The notes beneath the pieces are model-generated. The model had not been told where the DNA came from and did no database searches. It worked only from the letters and a program-made list of their open reading frames with translations. Both the position numbers and the translations under genes were made by a program. Shown in pieces: positions 27,254 to 34,653 of a stretch of 64,000 nucleotides of DNA. This DNA is from Cucumibacter marinus DSM 18995. Lineage in GTDB: Bacteria > Pseudomonadota > Alphaproteobacteria > Rhizobiales > Devosiaceae. The number at the start of each line of letters is the position of its first letter. The stretch's first letter is position 1. Where the stretch lies: NCBI RefSeq assembly GCF_000429865.1, contig NZ_KE386978.1:136763-200762 (forward strand). The letters run 5' to 3'.

Positions 27254-28312
27254 TCAGGCGGCGAGTTCGCCGAGCCTGAGCGCCTCGGAAATTGCCGCCC
27301 GGTCGAGCGGGCTTTGCCCTATCACGACCAGCGACGTTTCCCTGGTTTCATCTGCCGCCCAGGGGCGGTCGAAATAGGCTTCGATGCGCGGGCCAACGGC
27401 CTGCACCGCCAGCCTTGCCCCGGCCCCTTCAAGAGCGATAAAGCCCTTCAGCCTGAGGATATCGAAACGCTTGATAACATCGGTCAGCCTTGCGACCGCA
27501 GCCTCGCGGTCCGCCTCGGCAGGCAGGCGCAGGGTGAAACTGTCGAAATCGTCATGGTCGTGGTCGTGATGGCCATGCTCGCGCTCGTGATGCGAGGCAC
27601 GGGTTTCCATATCGGCTTCCGACCCGGCCTCGACGCCGAGCAGCGCCGCCATGTCGATGACACCTTTCGATGTCCGCACCAGTGTCACCCCGTCGCGCAG
27701 ATGGGTCTTGAGGTCAGCCTCGACGGCATTGAGCCGGTCTTCATCAACAAGGTCGGTCTTGTTAAGCAGCACCATATCAGCACAAATGAGCTGATCCTCG
27801 AACAGTTCCCCCAGCGGGGTGTCGTGGTCGAGCATTTCGTCAGCCTGGCGCTGGGCGTCGACCGCCGCTTCGTCACCTGCAAACCGGCCGTCGGCCAGCG
27901 CTGCCGCATCGGCGACGGTGATGACGCCATCGACGGTGACCTCGGCGCTGATTTCAGGCCAGTTGAAGGCCCGCACCAGCGGCTGCGGCAGGGCGAGGCC
28001 CGAGGTTTCGATGACGATGTGATCGGGCCGGTCTTCACGCTCGAGAAGCGCGGTGATGGTGGGGATGAAATCCTCGGCCACGGTGCAGCAGATGCAGCCA
28101 TTAGCCAGCTCCACCATGTCGGCTTCCGCACAGGCTTCGTCACCGCATCCCTTCAAGATGTCGGCATCGACCCCGACATCGCCGAACTCGTTGATGATCA
28201 GCGCGATGCGCTTGCCCGCGGCGTGGTTGATGACGTGGCGAATAAGCGTTGTCTTGCCCGCGCCGAGAAAGCCGGTGATGACGGTGGCGGGGATTTTCCG
28301 GGACGCTGTCAT
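27254..28312 (-). CDS. cobW: CobW, GTP-dependent cobalt metallochaperone
   Basis: A COG0523 GTPase thought to deliver cobalt to the CobNST chelatase. About 352 residues. Walker A is VITGFLGAGKTTLIRHVINH, the metal-binding CXCC motif is NGCICCTVAEDFIP, and LLNKTDLVDEDRLNAVEAD contains the guanine-specificity NKTD. A histidine/aspartate-rich stretch (HHEREHGHHDHDHDDFDSF) sits before the C-terminal domain. The true start is the ATG at 28312, in an ATGA overlap with cbtA; the frame continues upstream only as antisense-like sequence. Third gene of the riboswitch operon. Confidence 0.96.
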   Translation of the reverse strand: MTASRKIPATVITGFLGAGKTTLIRHVINHAAGKRIALIINEFGDVGVDADILKGCGDEACAEADMVELANGCICCTVAEDFIPTITALLEREDRPDHIVIETSGLALPQPLVRAFNWPEISAEVTVDGVITVADAAALADGRFAGDEAAVDAQRQADEMLDHDTPLGELFEDQLICADMVLLNKTDLVDEDRLNAVEADLKTHLRDGVTLVRTSKGVIDMAALLGVEAGSEADMETRASHHEREHGHHDHDHDDFDSFTLRLPAEADREAAVARLTDVIKRFDILRLKGFIALEGAGARLAVQAVGPRIEAYFDRPWAADETRETSLVVIGQSPLDRAAISEALRLGELAA

Positions 28313-29031
28313 GCTGCGCCTCCTTTCGAGAAACGATCGAGAAGCCAGCCCTGAAGCGGGCCGAGAATGAACCAGAATATGGCGCCCGTGCCCAAAGCCG
28401 CTGCCGCATAGGCGGAGGCGAGATGGGCGGGCACATCGGAGTGATCGCCGGCGGGCGGTTGCGGCGCACCGATCACATGCGGCGCGGCAATAAGCGCAAC
28501 ACATGCGATGATCGCCCACAGGCTCCTGAACTTGGCGAGAATGGCGATGCCGAGGCCGGTTGCGATCACCGTCGACCACCACCAGGCTTGGCGCGCCACC
28601 AGATCGGCGGCGGGCATGCCCGGCAGTTCCGGCGCCAGCCCATAGGCAGGGGCAAACTGGAAGGCAGCAAAACCCGCGAGGCCCCACAATATGCCGTTGG
28701 CGAGTGTCAGCGGAATCTCGGCAAGCACCGATACCGCGCCGATGACCAATGCAAAGCCGATCGCGATCAACACATTGGATAGGACGGTATAAAAGATGCG
28801 CTCGAAACCGTCCGCAGGCGCCCAGGCGTTCTCATCATGGGTGTGCGCCGGGGTGCCTTCCTCATGGGCGTGATCGGCCACTGCCGCCTCCTTGCCATGC
28901 GAATGGCCTTCGCCCTCATAGGTCTCGGCTTCGAGAATAAGCGGGATCACGCGCCATTGCTGGATGGCGGACATCACCAGCCCTGCGGCAAGGCCCGCCA
29001 GGACCGCCGCGAAAAACAGATTGCGAAACAT
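28309..29031 (-). CDS. cbtA: Cobalt transporter subunit CbtA
   Basis: A predicted cobalt importer found with cobalamin riboswitches. 240 residues with about five or six membrane segments: N-terminal 5-28, then about 82-105, 110-130, 150-170, 175-190 and 208-230. The first periplasmic loop is histidine-rich (GEGHSHGKEA, DHAHEEG, AHTHDENAW) and probably binds the metal. The last residues end in the cytoplasm with a short basic tail. It lies 24 bases after cbtB and overlaps cobW by 4 bases. Confidence 0.95.
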   Translation of the reverse strand: MFRNLFFAAVLAGLAAGLVMSAIQQWRVIPLILEAETYEGEGHSHGKEAAVADHAHEEGTPAHTHDENAWAPADGFERIFYTVLSNVLIAIGFALVIGAVSVLAEIPLTLANGILWGLAGFAAFQFAPAYGLAPELPGMPAADLVARQAWWWSTVIATGLGIAILAKFRSLWAIIACVALIAAPHVIGAPQPPAGDHSDVPAHLASAYAAAALGTGAIFWFILGPLQGWLLDRFSKGGAA

Positions 29032-29055
29032 TTTTGTGTCCTTGTCGCGTGTCCC

Positions 29056-29244
29056 TTAGTGACAGGGGAAACCGGAAGCGTGGCGCGCGTCGTGTGCACC
29101 ATTGTGCACGGCCATGTTGGCGGCAAAGCCAACGCCGCCGATCAGGGTCAGCCCCATGAACAGCGCCAATGCGCCAGCCAGCAGCCGGTTGGACAAGGAA
29201 AGAGATTGGGTTTTGGTCGTCAGGGTATTGGACGTATTGGTCAT
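29056..29244 (-). CDS. cbtB: Cobalt transporter subunit CbtB
   Basis: 62 residues with one membrane segment (about 20-45) and the family's C-terminal histidine motif (HNGAHDARHASGFPCH), which probably captures cobalt for CbtA. GGAGGG lies 9 bases before the ATG at 29244. First gene after the cobalamin riboswitch, so cobalt uptake and the whole cbtB-cbtA-cobW-orf-cobN-cobO operon should fall when cobalamin is plentiful. Confidence 0.95.
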   Translation of the reverse strand: MTNTSNTLTTKTQSLSLSNRLLAGALALFMGLTLIGGVGFAANMAVHNGAHDARHASGFPCH

Positions 29245-29299
29245 GTGCGGTCACCCTCCGTGTGCACGTTTGCGGGCCGGCACAATTGCCGCCCTCATC

Positions 29300-29482
29300 G
29301 TGTGGCAGGTCTCCTGGCTTACGGGTTGTCGCCTTGCCCGACCTTCCCGACCCTGATGGGCCAGTGGTCAATCATGGGCGCGGCTCGCCGCTCACAGTTG
29401 CGGGGGCAGCCACGGTCTCGGTCCCTGATGGGTACGCCTCACCGTGTTCCCTTTTCATCTCCCGCCCTCTCGGGCCGGAAAA
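29300..29482 (-). ncRNA. Cobalamin riboswitch ahead of cbtB
   Basis: Read on the minus strand, the full set of conserved pieces occurs in order: AAAAGGGAACACGGTG, GTGGCTGCCCCCGCAACTGT, GACCACTGGCCC, GGGAAGGTCGGG and finally the B12 box AGCCAGGAGACCTGCC (plus-strand bases 29304-29319). About 60 bases then separate the aptamer from the cbtB start, and the ribosome site GGAGGG lies in that stretch, so control of translation is plausible. It is the only cobalamin riboswitch I can find in the window. Confidence 0.97.
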
Positions 29483-29558
29483 ACCACAGTTCAGTGATGC
29501 CACGCGGCGCGGGCGGGGTCAATGAGAGGAAGGGTGGCACGACCTGCCGACACCTCCG

Positions 29559-29617
29559 TCATTGCCCGACTTGTTCGGGCAATCCAGTCTGGACCACCCG
29601 GACAAGTCGGGTGGTGA
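29559..29617. repeat. Two-hairpin intergenic repeat, copy 1
   Basis: Two adjacent palindromes: TTGCCCGACTTGTTCGGGCAA (stem TTGCCCGA with TCGGGCAA) and ACCACCCG...CGGGTGGT. The reverse complement of 59774-59834 matches it at about nine bases in ten. It sits between the mnmD stop and the cobalamin riboswitch on a transcribed-away side, in a 423-base gap that otherwise holds only the riboswitch and its leader. Confidence 0.8.
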
Positions 29618-29667
29618 CGCAGAAATCAAGTCCGAGGCTGTGCGACAGACCCTTTGCAGCTACCTAC

Positions 29668-30390
29668 CTAGTCCCGCCACCCGACGCACATGTCACGTTT
29701 GCCGGCGTGGCCGGGGCGTTTCTCGACCGTGAAGCCTGCGGCCATCAGGTTCCGGCGCACCCAGCCGGCTGCGGTATAGGTGGCGAAACTGCCGCCGGGT
29801 ACCGTGTGGTCGAACACGGCCCGCATCAGGGTTCCACTCCACAAGTCGGGGTTCTTCTTCGGTGCAAAGCCATCGAGGAACCAGGCGTCGGCCCGCCCGT
29901 CCCATCGCGAAAGCCGGTCTTCGGCCTCCCCGACCAGGAGGCACAGCGTGGTCGAATCATCGAGATCGATCTGTTGCCCTGCCATGAGCGCGGGCCAGTG
30001 CCGTATCATCGCCTCGCGTTCAACAGCGAGTTCGGGCCAGGCGCCGAGCGCCGATGCAGCCGCCTCGGCAGCGAGCGGATACGCCTCGATGCTCACAAGG
30101 CTGAGCGCCTGGCCGGGCTGACGCACCGTCTTCCAGAGCCGCCAGGTCTCGGTCATGTTGAGACCGGTACCGAAGCCCAGTTCGCCGATCACGAACCGCT
30201 CCCTGTCCCGCCAGCGGGCGGGCAGGTCATTGCCGGCGAGGAACACATGGGCGCATTCGGCGCGTCCGTCATGGCGGGAATAATAGTGATCGTCAAAACG
30301 CGTGGAGAAGGGCGGTTCGTCGCCCCGCCAGCGCAGTGCGCTTGACGGTCCGCCCCGGCGTCTGTCATCGCTCTGTGCGTCACCGGCCAT
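29668..30390 (-). CDS. mnmD: tRNA 5-methylaminomethyl-2-thiouridine methyltransferase MnmD
   Basis: SAM-dependent methylation of nm5(s2)U at tRNA position 34 to mnm5(s2)U. About 240 residues. The SAM site is FVIGELGFGTGLNMTETWRL and the family motif is ADAWFLDGFAPKKNPDLWS; YTAAGWVRRNLMAAGF is also typical. I take the ATG at 30390 (MAGDAQSDD); an in-frame ATG at 30405 is also possible and would share its CATG with the divergent start. In enterobacteria this activity is the N-terminal half of MnmC. Here the likely partner, an FAD oxidoreductase, is encoded divergently next door. Confidence 0.93.
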   Translation of the reverse strand: MAGDAQSDDRRRGGPSSALRWRGDEPPFSTRFDDHYYSRHDGRAECAHVFLAGNDLPARWRDRERFVIGELGFGTGLNMTETWRLWKTVRQPGQALSLVSIEAYPLAAEAAASALGAWPELAVEREAMIRHWPALMAGQQIDLDDSTTLCLLVGEAEDRLSRWDGRADAWFLDGFAPKKNPDLWSGTLMRAVFDHTVPGGSFATYTAAGWVRRNLMAAGFTVEKRPGHAGKRDMCVGWRD

Positions 30391-30403
30391 CAGTTTTCCG
30401 ATC

Positions 30404-31561
30404 ATGTCCTTGCCGACCGCCCAAAAAGCATATTCGCCAGACCTTGTCGTCATCGGCGCCGGAATCATGGGGCTGTGGTGTGCCTATGAAGCTCTCAAAA
30501 CCGGTCTGACCGTCACGGTGATCGACAGGGACAGTCCCGGCGCCGGGGCCAGCGGCGGCGTGCTCGGCGCCCTGATGCCGCATATGCCCTCGCGCTGGAA
30601 CGCCAAGAAGCAGTTCCAGCTCGAGGCACTGATGGCCCTTGAAGAAGCCGCTCATGCGCTCGAGGAGGAAACCGGTCTGTCCACGGGGTACCGCCGATGC
30701 GGTCGGATCGTCCCGCTCACTGCCTCTCATTTGCGCGAGCATGCGGAAATCCGCGCCGAAGGGGCGCTGGATTTCTGGCCGGAGCGCTTTTCGTTCGCCG
30801 TCATGGACACCTCCCCCTATACGGGCTGGCCCGGCGCAGGGCGGGCACCCCACGGGGTCAGCCTCGACACCTTTTCGGCCCGGGTCATGCCGCGCGCCTT
30901 GCTGGAAACCCTTGTCGCGGCCATCGAAAAGCGCGGCGGAACCATCATCAGCGGGGAAACGGTGACAGCGATTGGCGGAGACGGCTTGGTCACAACATCG
31001 AGCGGGCAAAGTCACTCGGCCGGCGCGGTCGTGATCGCTGCAGGTGTCGAAAGCTTCGACCTGATGGAACAGACCCCTCGTGCCGTGCCGGGATCGGCGA
31101 TCAAGGGTCAGGCGGCCCTGTTCGCTGCCAATGCACCTGCAGACCTGCCAATTCTTTATGATGATCGCTTCTATCTCGTTGCGCATGACAATGGCGATGT
31201 GGCGGTGGGTGCGACAAGCGAAACCGCCTATGGCGATCCTTTCACCACAGACGACCAGCTCGAGGCGCTGATTGGGAAGGCACGCGCGGCCACCCCGCTG
31301 CTGGCCGATGCGCCGGTGATTGAGCGTTGGGCGGGGCTTCGCCCGCGATCTGTGATGCGCGAACCGCTTGTTGGTCCGTTGGGCGGACGGTTGTATGCGC
31401 TCACCTCAGGGTTCAAGATCAGTTTTGGTATTGCGCAGCTCGCAGCGCATGCGCTGGTCGCAAGCCTTGGCAATCCGGGCAAAATTCTTGCGGTGCCGGA
31501 AGGTTTTTTGCCGGACCGTCATTTGAGCTTGATCAAGGACAGACAAGACAAAGTATCTTGA
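30404..31561 (+). CDS. FAD-dependent oxidoreductase (DadA/MnmC-C type)
   Basis: About 385 residues of the DAO fold. The FAD loop LVVIGAGIMGLWCAYEALKT is near residue 13, followed by GAGASGGVLGALMPHMPSRW, much like the start of the FAD half of MnmC. The C-terminal YALTSGFKISFGIAQLAAHAL holds the second FAD contact. Substrate is not certain. Lying head to head with mnmD, it could be the oxidase that converts cmnm5(s2)U to nm5(s2)U, the first MnmC reaction; glycine or D-amino-acid oxidation is the alternative. The ATG at 30404 has no clear ribosome site, and the 5' ends of the two genes nearly abut. Confidence 0.85.
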   Translation: MSLPTAQKAYSPDLVVIGAGIMGLWCAYEALKTGLTVTVIDRDSPGAGASGGVLGALMPHMPSRWNAKKQFQLEALMALEEAAHALEEETGLSTGYRRCGRIVPLTASHLREHAEIRAEGALDFWPERFSFAVMDTSPYTGWPGAGRAPHGVSLDTFSARVMPRALLETLVAAIEKRGGTIISGETVTAIGGDGLVTTSSGQSHSAGAVVIAAGVESFDLMEQTPRAVPGSAIKGQAALFAANAPADLPILYDDRFYLVAHDNGDVAVGATSETAYGDPFTTDDQLEALIGKARAATPLLADAPVIERWAGLRPRSVMREPLVGPLGGRLYALTSGFKISFGIAQLAAHALVASLGNPGKILAVPEGFLPDRHLSLIKDRQDKVS

Positions 31562-31614
31562 TATGTAATGGGCGGGCAGACCATGAGGGGGCTGGCCCGG
31601 CCAGGGAGAACGTC

Positions 31615-32808
31615 ATGAAACTCATTTCGACAAGATTTGCGCTCGGACCGCTTTTGGCGGTTCTGGCCGGACTTGCAGTGCTCGGGCTGAGCGGCGCCGC
31701 CATCGCGCAGAACGCCGAGAGCCTCGAATTCGGCGAGGACTTCTACACCTCGGGCCAGAACGCCAATAGCGGGCGGCTGGTGCCCGGCGACGTGTTCGCT
31801 GCCGGCTTCGATGTCACCATAAACGGCCCCGTGCAGGGCGATGCCCATGCGGCGGGTTTCAATGTCAATCTCAACTCGACCGTTCTGGGTGATGCCTATT
31901 TCACCGGTTTCTCGGTCAGTGTGAACGAGCGGATCGGGGACGACCTGACCGCAGCGGGCAATACCGTCACCATTCGTGGCGACGGCATTGCAGGCAATCT
32001 GCGCGCCGGCGGCAGCACCGTGATCGTTGGCGCACCGGTCGGCGGATCGGCGCTGCTGGCGGGTGAAACCGTTGAACTCGACAGCACTATCACCGGTGAT
32101 GTTCGGATCGCAGCCAACTCCATCCGCTTCGGGGATGGCGCCAAGGTTGACGGCACGCTCCTCATCGAAACGCCCAATGAAATCGAGGTGCCGGAGAGTG
32201 TCGCAAGCGCCGACCGGGTCACGGTCAGCAAGCTGGATGTCCGGACCACGGCAGGCGATGCGCAGTCGATCATACAGGATGCGACGCGCGGATTCTGGCC
32301 GGAATTCACGGGCTGGCTGTTCGGGTTCCTGTTCCTGTTCGTGGTCGGCGCGCTCGTTATCCTGCTGTTCCCGGTCAATACCCATCGCGCCTATCTGATA
32401 TCGGAAGCCAAGCCCTTCAAATCCATGCTGTTCGGGCTTCTGGCGCTCGGCATGCTGGTGGGTCTGGTGCCGGTGCTCGCAGCATCGATCATCGGCCTTA
32501 TCCTGGTTCCCGTGATGGTCGTGATTGCCGTCCTCGCCTGGCTCGTGGCCTATGTGCTCGGCGCCTATATGGTGGTCCGCCGGATCGTGTTGCTGATCCG
32601 CGAAGTGGAGATCAACCGCGGCACGCGCATTCTGTTCCTGGCGATTGGCCTGGCGCTGTTGCCGCTGTTGCACTTCATCCCCTTTGTGGGCTGGATCCTC
32701 AACATGGCCGTGGTGCTGCTCGGCCTCGGCGCGCTGACGCTCAATACACTTGGGCGCTGGATCGACAGTGAATTCCATGCTCTTCTGGCTGAGAAGGTCC
32801 CAGCCTGA
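31615..32808 (+). CDS. Exported beta-helix/membrane protein, bactofilin-like repeats
   Basis: About 397 residues, function not recognised. A signal peptide (about 1-31, ending AIAQ) is followed by a repetitive region (about 50-200) with regular G-D/A-x-x-A/T-G steps (VFAAGFDVTI, AHAAGFNVNL, AYFTGFSVSV), which looks like a short beta-helix of the polymer-forming (bactofilin-like) type. Four hydrophobic segments close the protein (about 222-245, 265-300, 300-325, 345-375). AGGGAGAAC precedes the ATG at 31615. Probably an envelope-anchored scaffold. First of three consecutive plus-strand envelope genes. Confidence 0.75.
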   Translation: MKLISTRFALGPLLAVLAGLAVLGLSGAAIAQNAESLEFGEDFYTSGQNANSGRLVPGDVFAAGFDVTINGPVQGDAHAAGFNVNLNSTVLGDAYFTGFSVSVNERIGDDLTAAGNTVTIRGDGIAGNLRAGGSTVIVGAPVGGSALLAGETVELDSTITGDVRIAANSIRFGDGAKVDGTLLIETPNEIEVPESVASADRVTVSKLDVRTTAGDAQSIIQDATRGFWPEFTGWLFGFLFLFVVGALVILLFPVNTHRAYLISEAKPFKSMLFGLLALGMLVGLVPVLAASIIGLILVPVMVVIAVLAWLVAYVLGAYMVVRRIVLLIREVEINRGTRILFLAIGLALLPLLHFIPFVGWILNMAVVLLGLGALTLNTLGRWIDSEFHALLAEKVPA

Positions 32809-32819
32809 GGCATGAGGGA

Positions 32820-33767
32820 ATGCATGCGATAAAGGTACTGGCTGCCGCCCTTTGGGCGGCAGTTGTTTTTTGTCACGGTGCGCTGGCGCTCGATTGCCCG
32901 CCTGCCGAAGGGCGCAGCACCGTGCAATTTGCCGGTGAAGTGGCTGGCAAGAACGCGTTCAATCGCGGCTTCGGGCCGGGTTGGACCTTTGTGCTCGAAG
33001 TGGCCGAGAAAGGCTGGAACATCCGGGTCATGGACCGGGACTGGGCGGATTTGAGCGCCCTGAGCCCGCCGCGCATTTCCCCGCATATGCGTGAAATCTA
33101 TGGCTGGCATTTTCGCAATGCCGCCAATTCAGGTCCCAATACTGGCGAGATCAACGCCCCGCAAAGCCAGCGCTTCTTGTCCTTTGCGACAGATGCCGGG
33201 ATGACCGATCCCGCCGGCCCGATGCCGGGACGGCTGATGCTGGAACTGCAGGATTTCGGGCTAGCCGACCTCGAACCCGGCGAACAGGCGCGCATGGTCT
33301 ATGCGCAATTCGCCGTGTGTATCTCGTGGCCCGAGGCTGCGAATATCATGCCGGTGCCACCGGCGGTTGAGGGCCAATTCAGGGCCTGCGGGCTCACGGC
33401 ACTCTACCGGCTTGAGGGCTGGGCCCAGCCGGTCAACCTCGATCTCGATATTGACGGGGATGGACGCCCCGACGCCGCAGCCCTGGCCGTACGCGATACA
33501 GACGGGAAGCACGGCGTTGCAATCTGCCGGCGCGACCAACTGAGCCTGATCGGGTTCGATGCCGAGATCGGCGAACTGCATCCGGGCTATTTCGAATCGA
33601 TGACCGATTGGTGGGTTGTGCCGCGTGGGCCGGTCGGGACCGGCGCAACCGGGGAAGCACCGCCCGAACTGGTTGGCGATGCGATCCTTCTGGCCAAGGC
33701 GGAATCTTCTTCGGTTCTGCTCTATTGGACGCAGAACGGTTTTCGCAGCTATTGGCAGGGGGACTGA
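32820..33767 (+). CDS. Secreted protein of unknown function with a DxDGDGxPD motif
   Basis: 315 residues. An N-terminal signal peptide ends near ALALDCPP (about residue 24). DLDIDGDGRPDAAALAV near 216-232 matches the calcium-binding loop of FG-GAP or dockerin-type repeats. Three or four cysteines (CPP, VCISW, RACGL, ICRRD) could pair in the periplasm. No catalytic motif was recognised. It starts 11 bases after the beta-helix gene, so it is probably cotranscribed. Confidence 0.75.
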   Translation: MHAIKVLAAALWAAVVFCHGALALDCPPAEGRSTVQFAGEVAGKNAFNRGFGPGWTFVLEVAEKGWNIRVMDRDWADLSALSPPRISPHMREIYGWHFRNAANSGPNTGEINAPQSQRFLSFATDAGMTDPAGPMPGRLMLELQDFGLADLEPGEQARMVYAQFAVCISWPEAANIMPVPPAVEGQFRACGLTALYRLEGWAQPVNLDLDIDGDGRPDAAALAVRDTDGKHGVAICRRDQLSLIGFDAEIGELHPGYFESMTDWWVVPRGPVGTGATGEAPPELVGDAILLAKAESSSVLLYWTQNGFRSYWQGD

Positions 33768-33770
33768 GTA

Positions 33771-34184
33771 ATGATGCGAATGATCGTATTCGGGCTGGCG
33801 ATCTTGTGGGTGATCCTGGTGGTCATCTCGGTCGTCGCCTTTCAGGTCACGGCACCGACCGATTTCGGGCTCACCCGCGGGCTTAACCGGGTCACGGTGT
33901 TTTTCGGCTGGCAGATCGGGGCACTGGTCACGGCACTGATCGCCGCAATTGCCTGGTTGAGCGCCAAACCGCCCAAGGGCGGGCTGATGCGAGTTGCCGG
34001 TTTCGGCCCCATCGTTCTCAGTGGTGCGCTGGTGCTGGTGGTTGTGGGGCTGGTGCTCTATTTGCGGCTCGACAGGCCATTGCCTGCCGACACGGCGCCG
34101 AGCGATCCCAAGCCGGTTACCGCGCCTGCCCAACCGGTGCCAAATGCGGTTGATCCGACAAGCGACGCACCCGAAGCGGACTAG
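33771..34184 (+). CDS. Small membrane protein of unknown function
   Basis: 137 residues with three hydrophobic segments (about 4-27, 47-66, 76-98) and a proline/alanine/aspartate-rich cytoplasmic or periplasmic tail (about 105-137). It begins 3 bases after the preceding stop. A second in-frame ATG follows immediately (33774). No family recognised. Confidence 0.7.
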   Translation: MMRMIVFGLAILWVILVVISVVAFQVTAPTDFGLTRGLNRVTVFFGWQIGALVTALIAAIAWLSAKPPKGGLMRVAGFGPIVLSGALVLVVVGLVLYLRLDRPLPADTAPSDPKPVTAPAQPVPNAVDPTSDAPEAD

Positions 34185-34260
34185 GCATGACAAGCTCCGG
34201 GTGCGGTCGCATGCCAAGGGGACGGTGAATAGGCATGATCCGCCCCCGCAGCCTGATTGA

Positions 34261-34285
34261 GGAAGCTTCCTATTCAAAAGCTTCC
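34261..34285 (+). terminator. Hairpin after the envelope gene operon
   Basis: GGAAGCTT (34261-34268) pairs with AAGCTTCC (34278-34285) around a 9-base loop, 77 bases after the last stop. There is no T-run, so intrinsic termination would be weak. The rest of the 469-base gap to gcvP holds a second hairpin and two ACC-loop palindromes, and no gene that I can support. Confidence 0.4.
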
Positions 34286-34409
34286 TGATCCTGTGGCGTC
34301 CCCGCTATCGGCGTATGCCCCTCGGGACGTCCATTCTTGCCGGACGTCAGACGCCCGGTCTTTCTCCCGATGGGAGCGGGAGAAGCTCTCTTTTTTCGCT
34401 TCGCCTTGT

Positions 34410-34432
34410 CCAAAAAGTCTGCAACTTTTTGG
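34410..34432 (-). terminator. A/T-stem hairpin in the gcvP 3' region
   Basis: CCAAAAAGT (34410-34418) and ACTTTTTGG (34424-34432) form a perfect 9-bp stem around CTGCA. It lies about 220 bases beyond the gcvP stop on the minus strand, after the two ACC-loop palindromes, and could end the gcv transcript. Confidence 0.4.
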
Positions 34433-34499
34433 GGCTCAGCCCTGTGTTCTGACCCTTCGAGCGGCCTTTCGAGCGTAGCTCTCAAGGCGTTCGTTCGTT

Positions 34500-34524
34500 C
34501 CGAAAGGTCCACCGGACCTTTCGG
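34500..34524. repeat. ACC-loop palindrome, copy 1
   Basis: Eleven-base arms CCGAAAGGTCC / GGACCTTTCGG around ACC. A GAGCGTAGCTCTCA arm lies about 30 bases before it. Located in the 3' region of gcvP. Confidence 0.85.
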
Positions 34525-34611
34525 TCGTGCCTGCCCGAACACTCCTCACTCTCAGGGTGTTCGGTGTTCACTGCGACCCTTCGAGCACAGCTCTCAGGGT
34601 GTTCGTCGCTC

Positions 34612-34634
34612 GATTTGATTCACCGGATCAAATC
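34612..34634. repeat. ACC-loop palindrome, copy 2
   Basis: Arms GATTTGATTC / GGATCAAATC around ACC (one G-T pair). GAGCACAGCTCTCA precedes it. The element's right flank CTCCTCACTCCG runs into the last codons and stop of gcvP at 34654. Confidence 0.85.
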
Positions 34635-34653
34635 CTGCCTGCGGCAACGCTCC

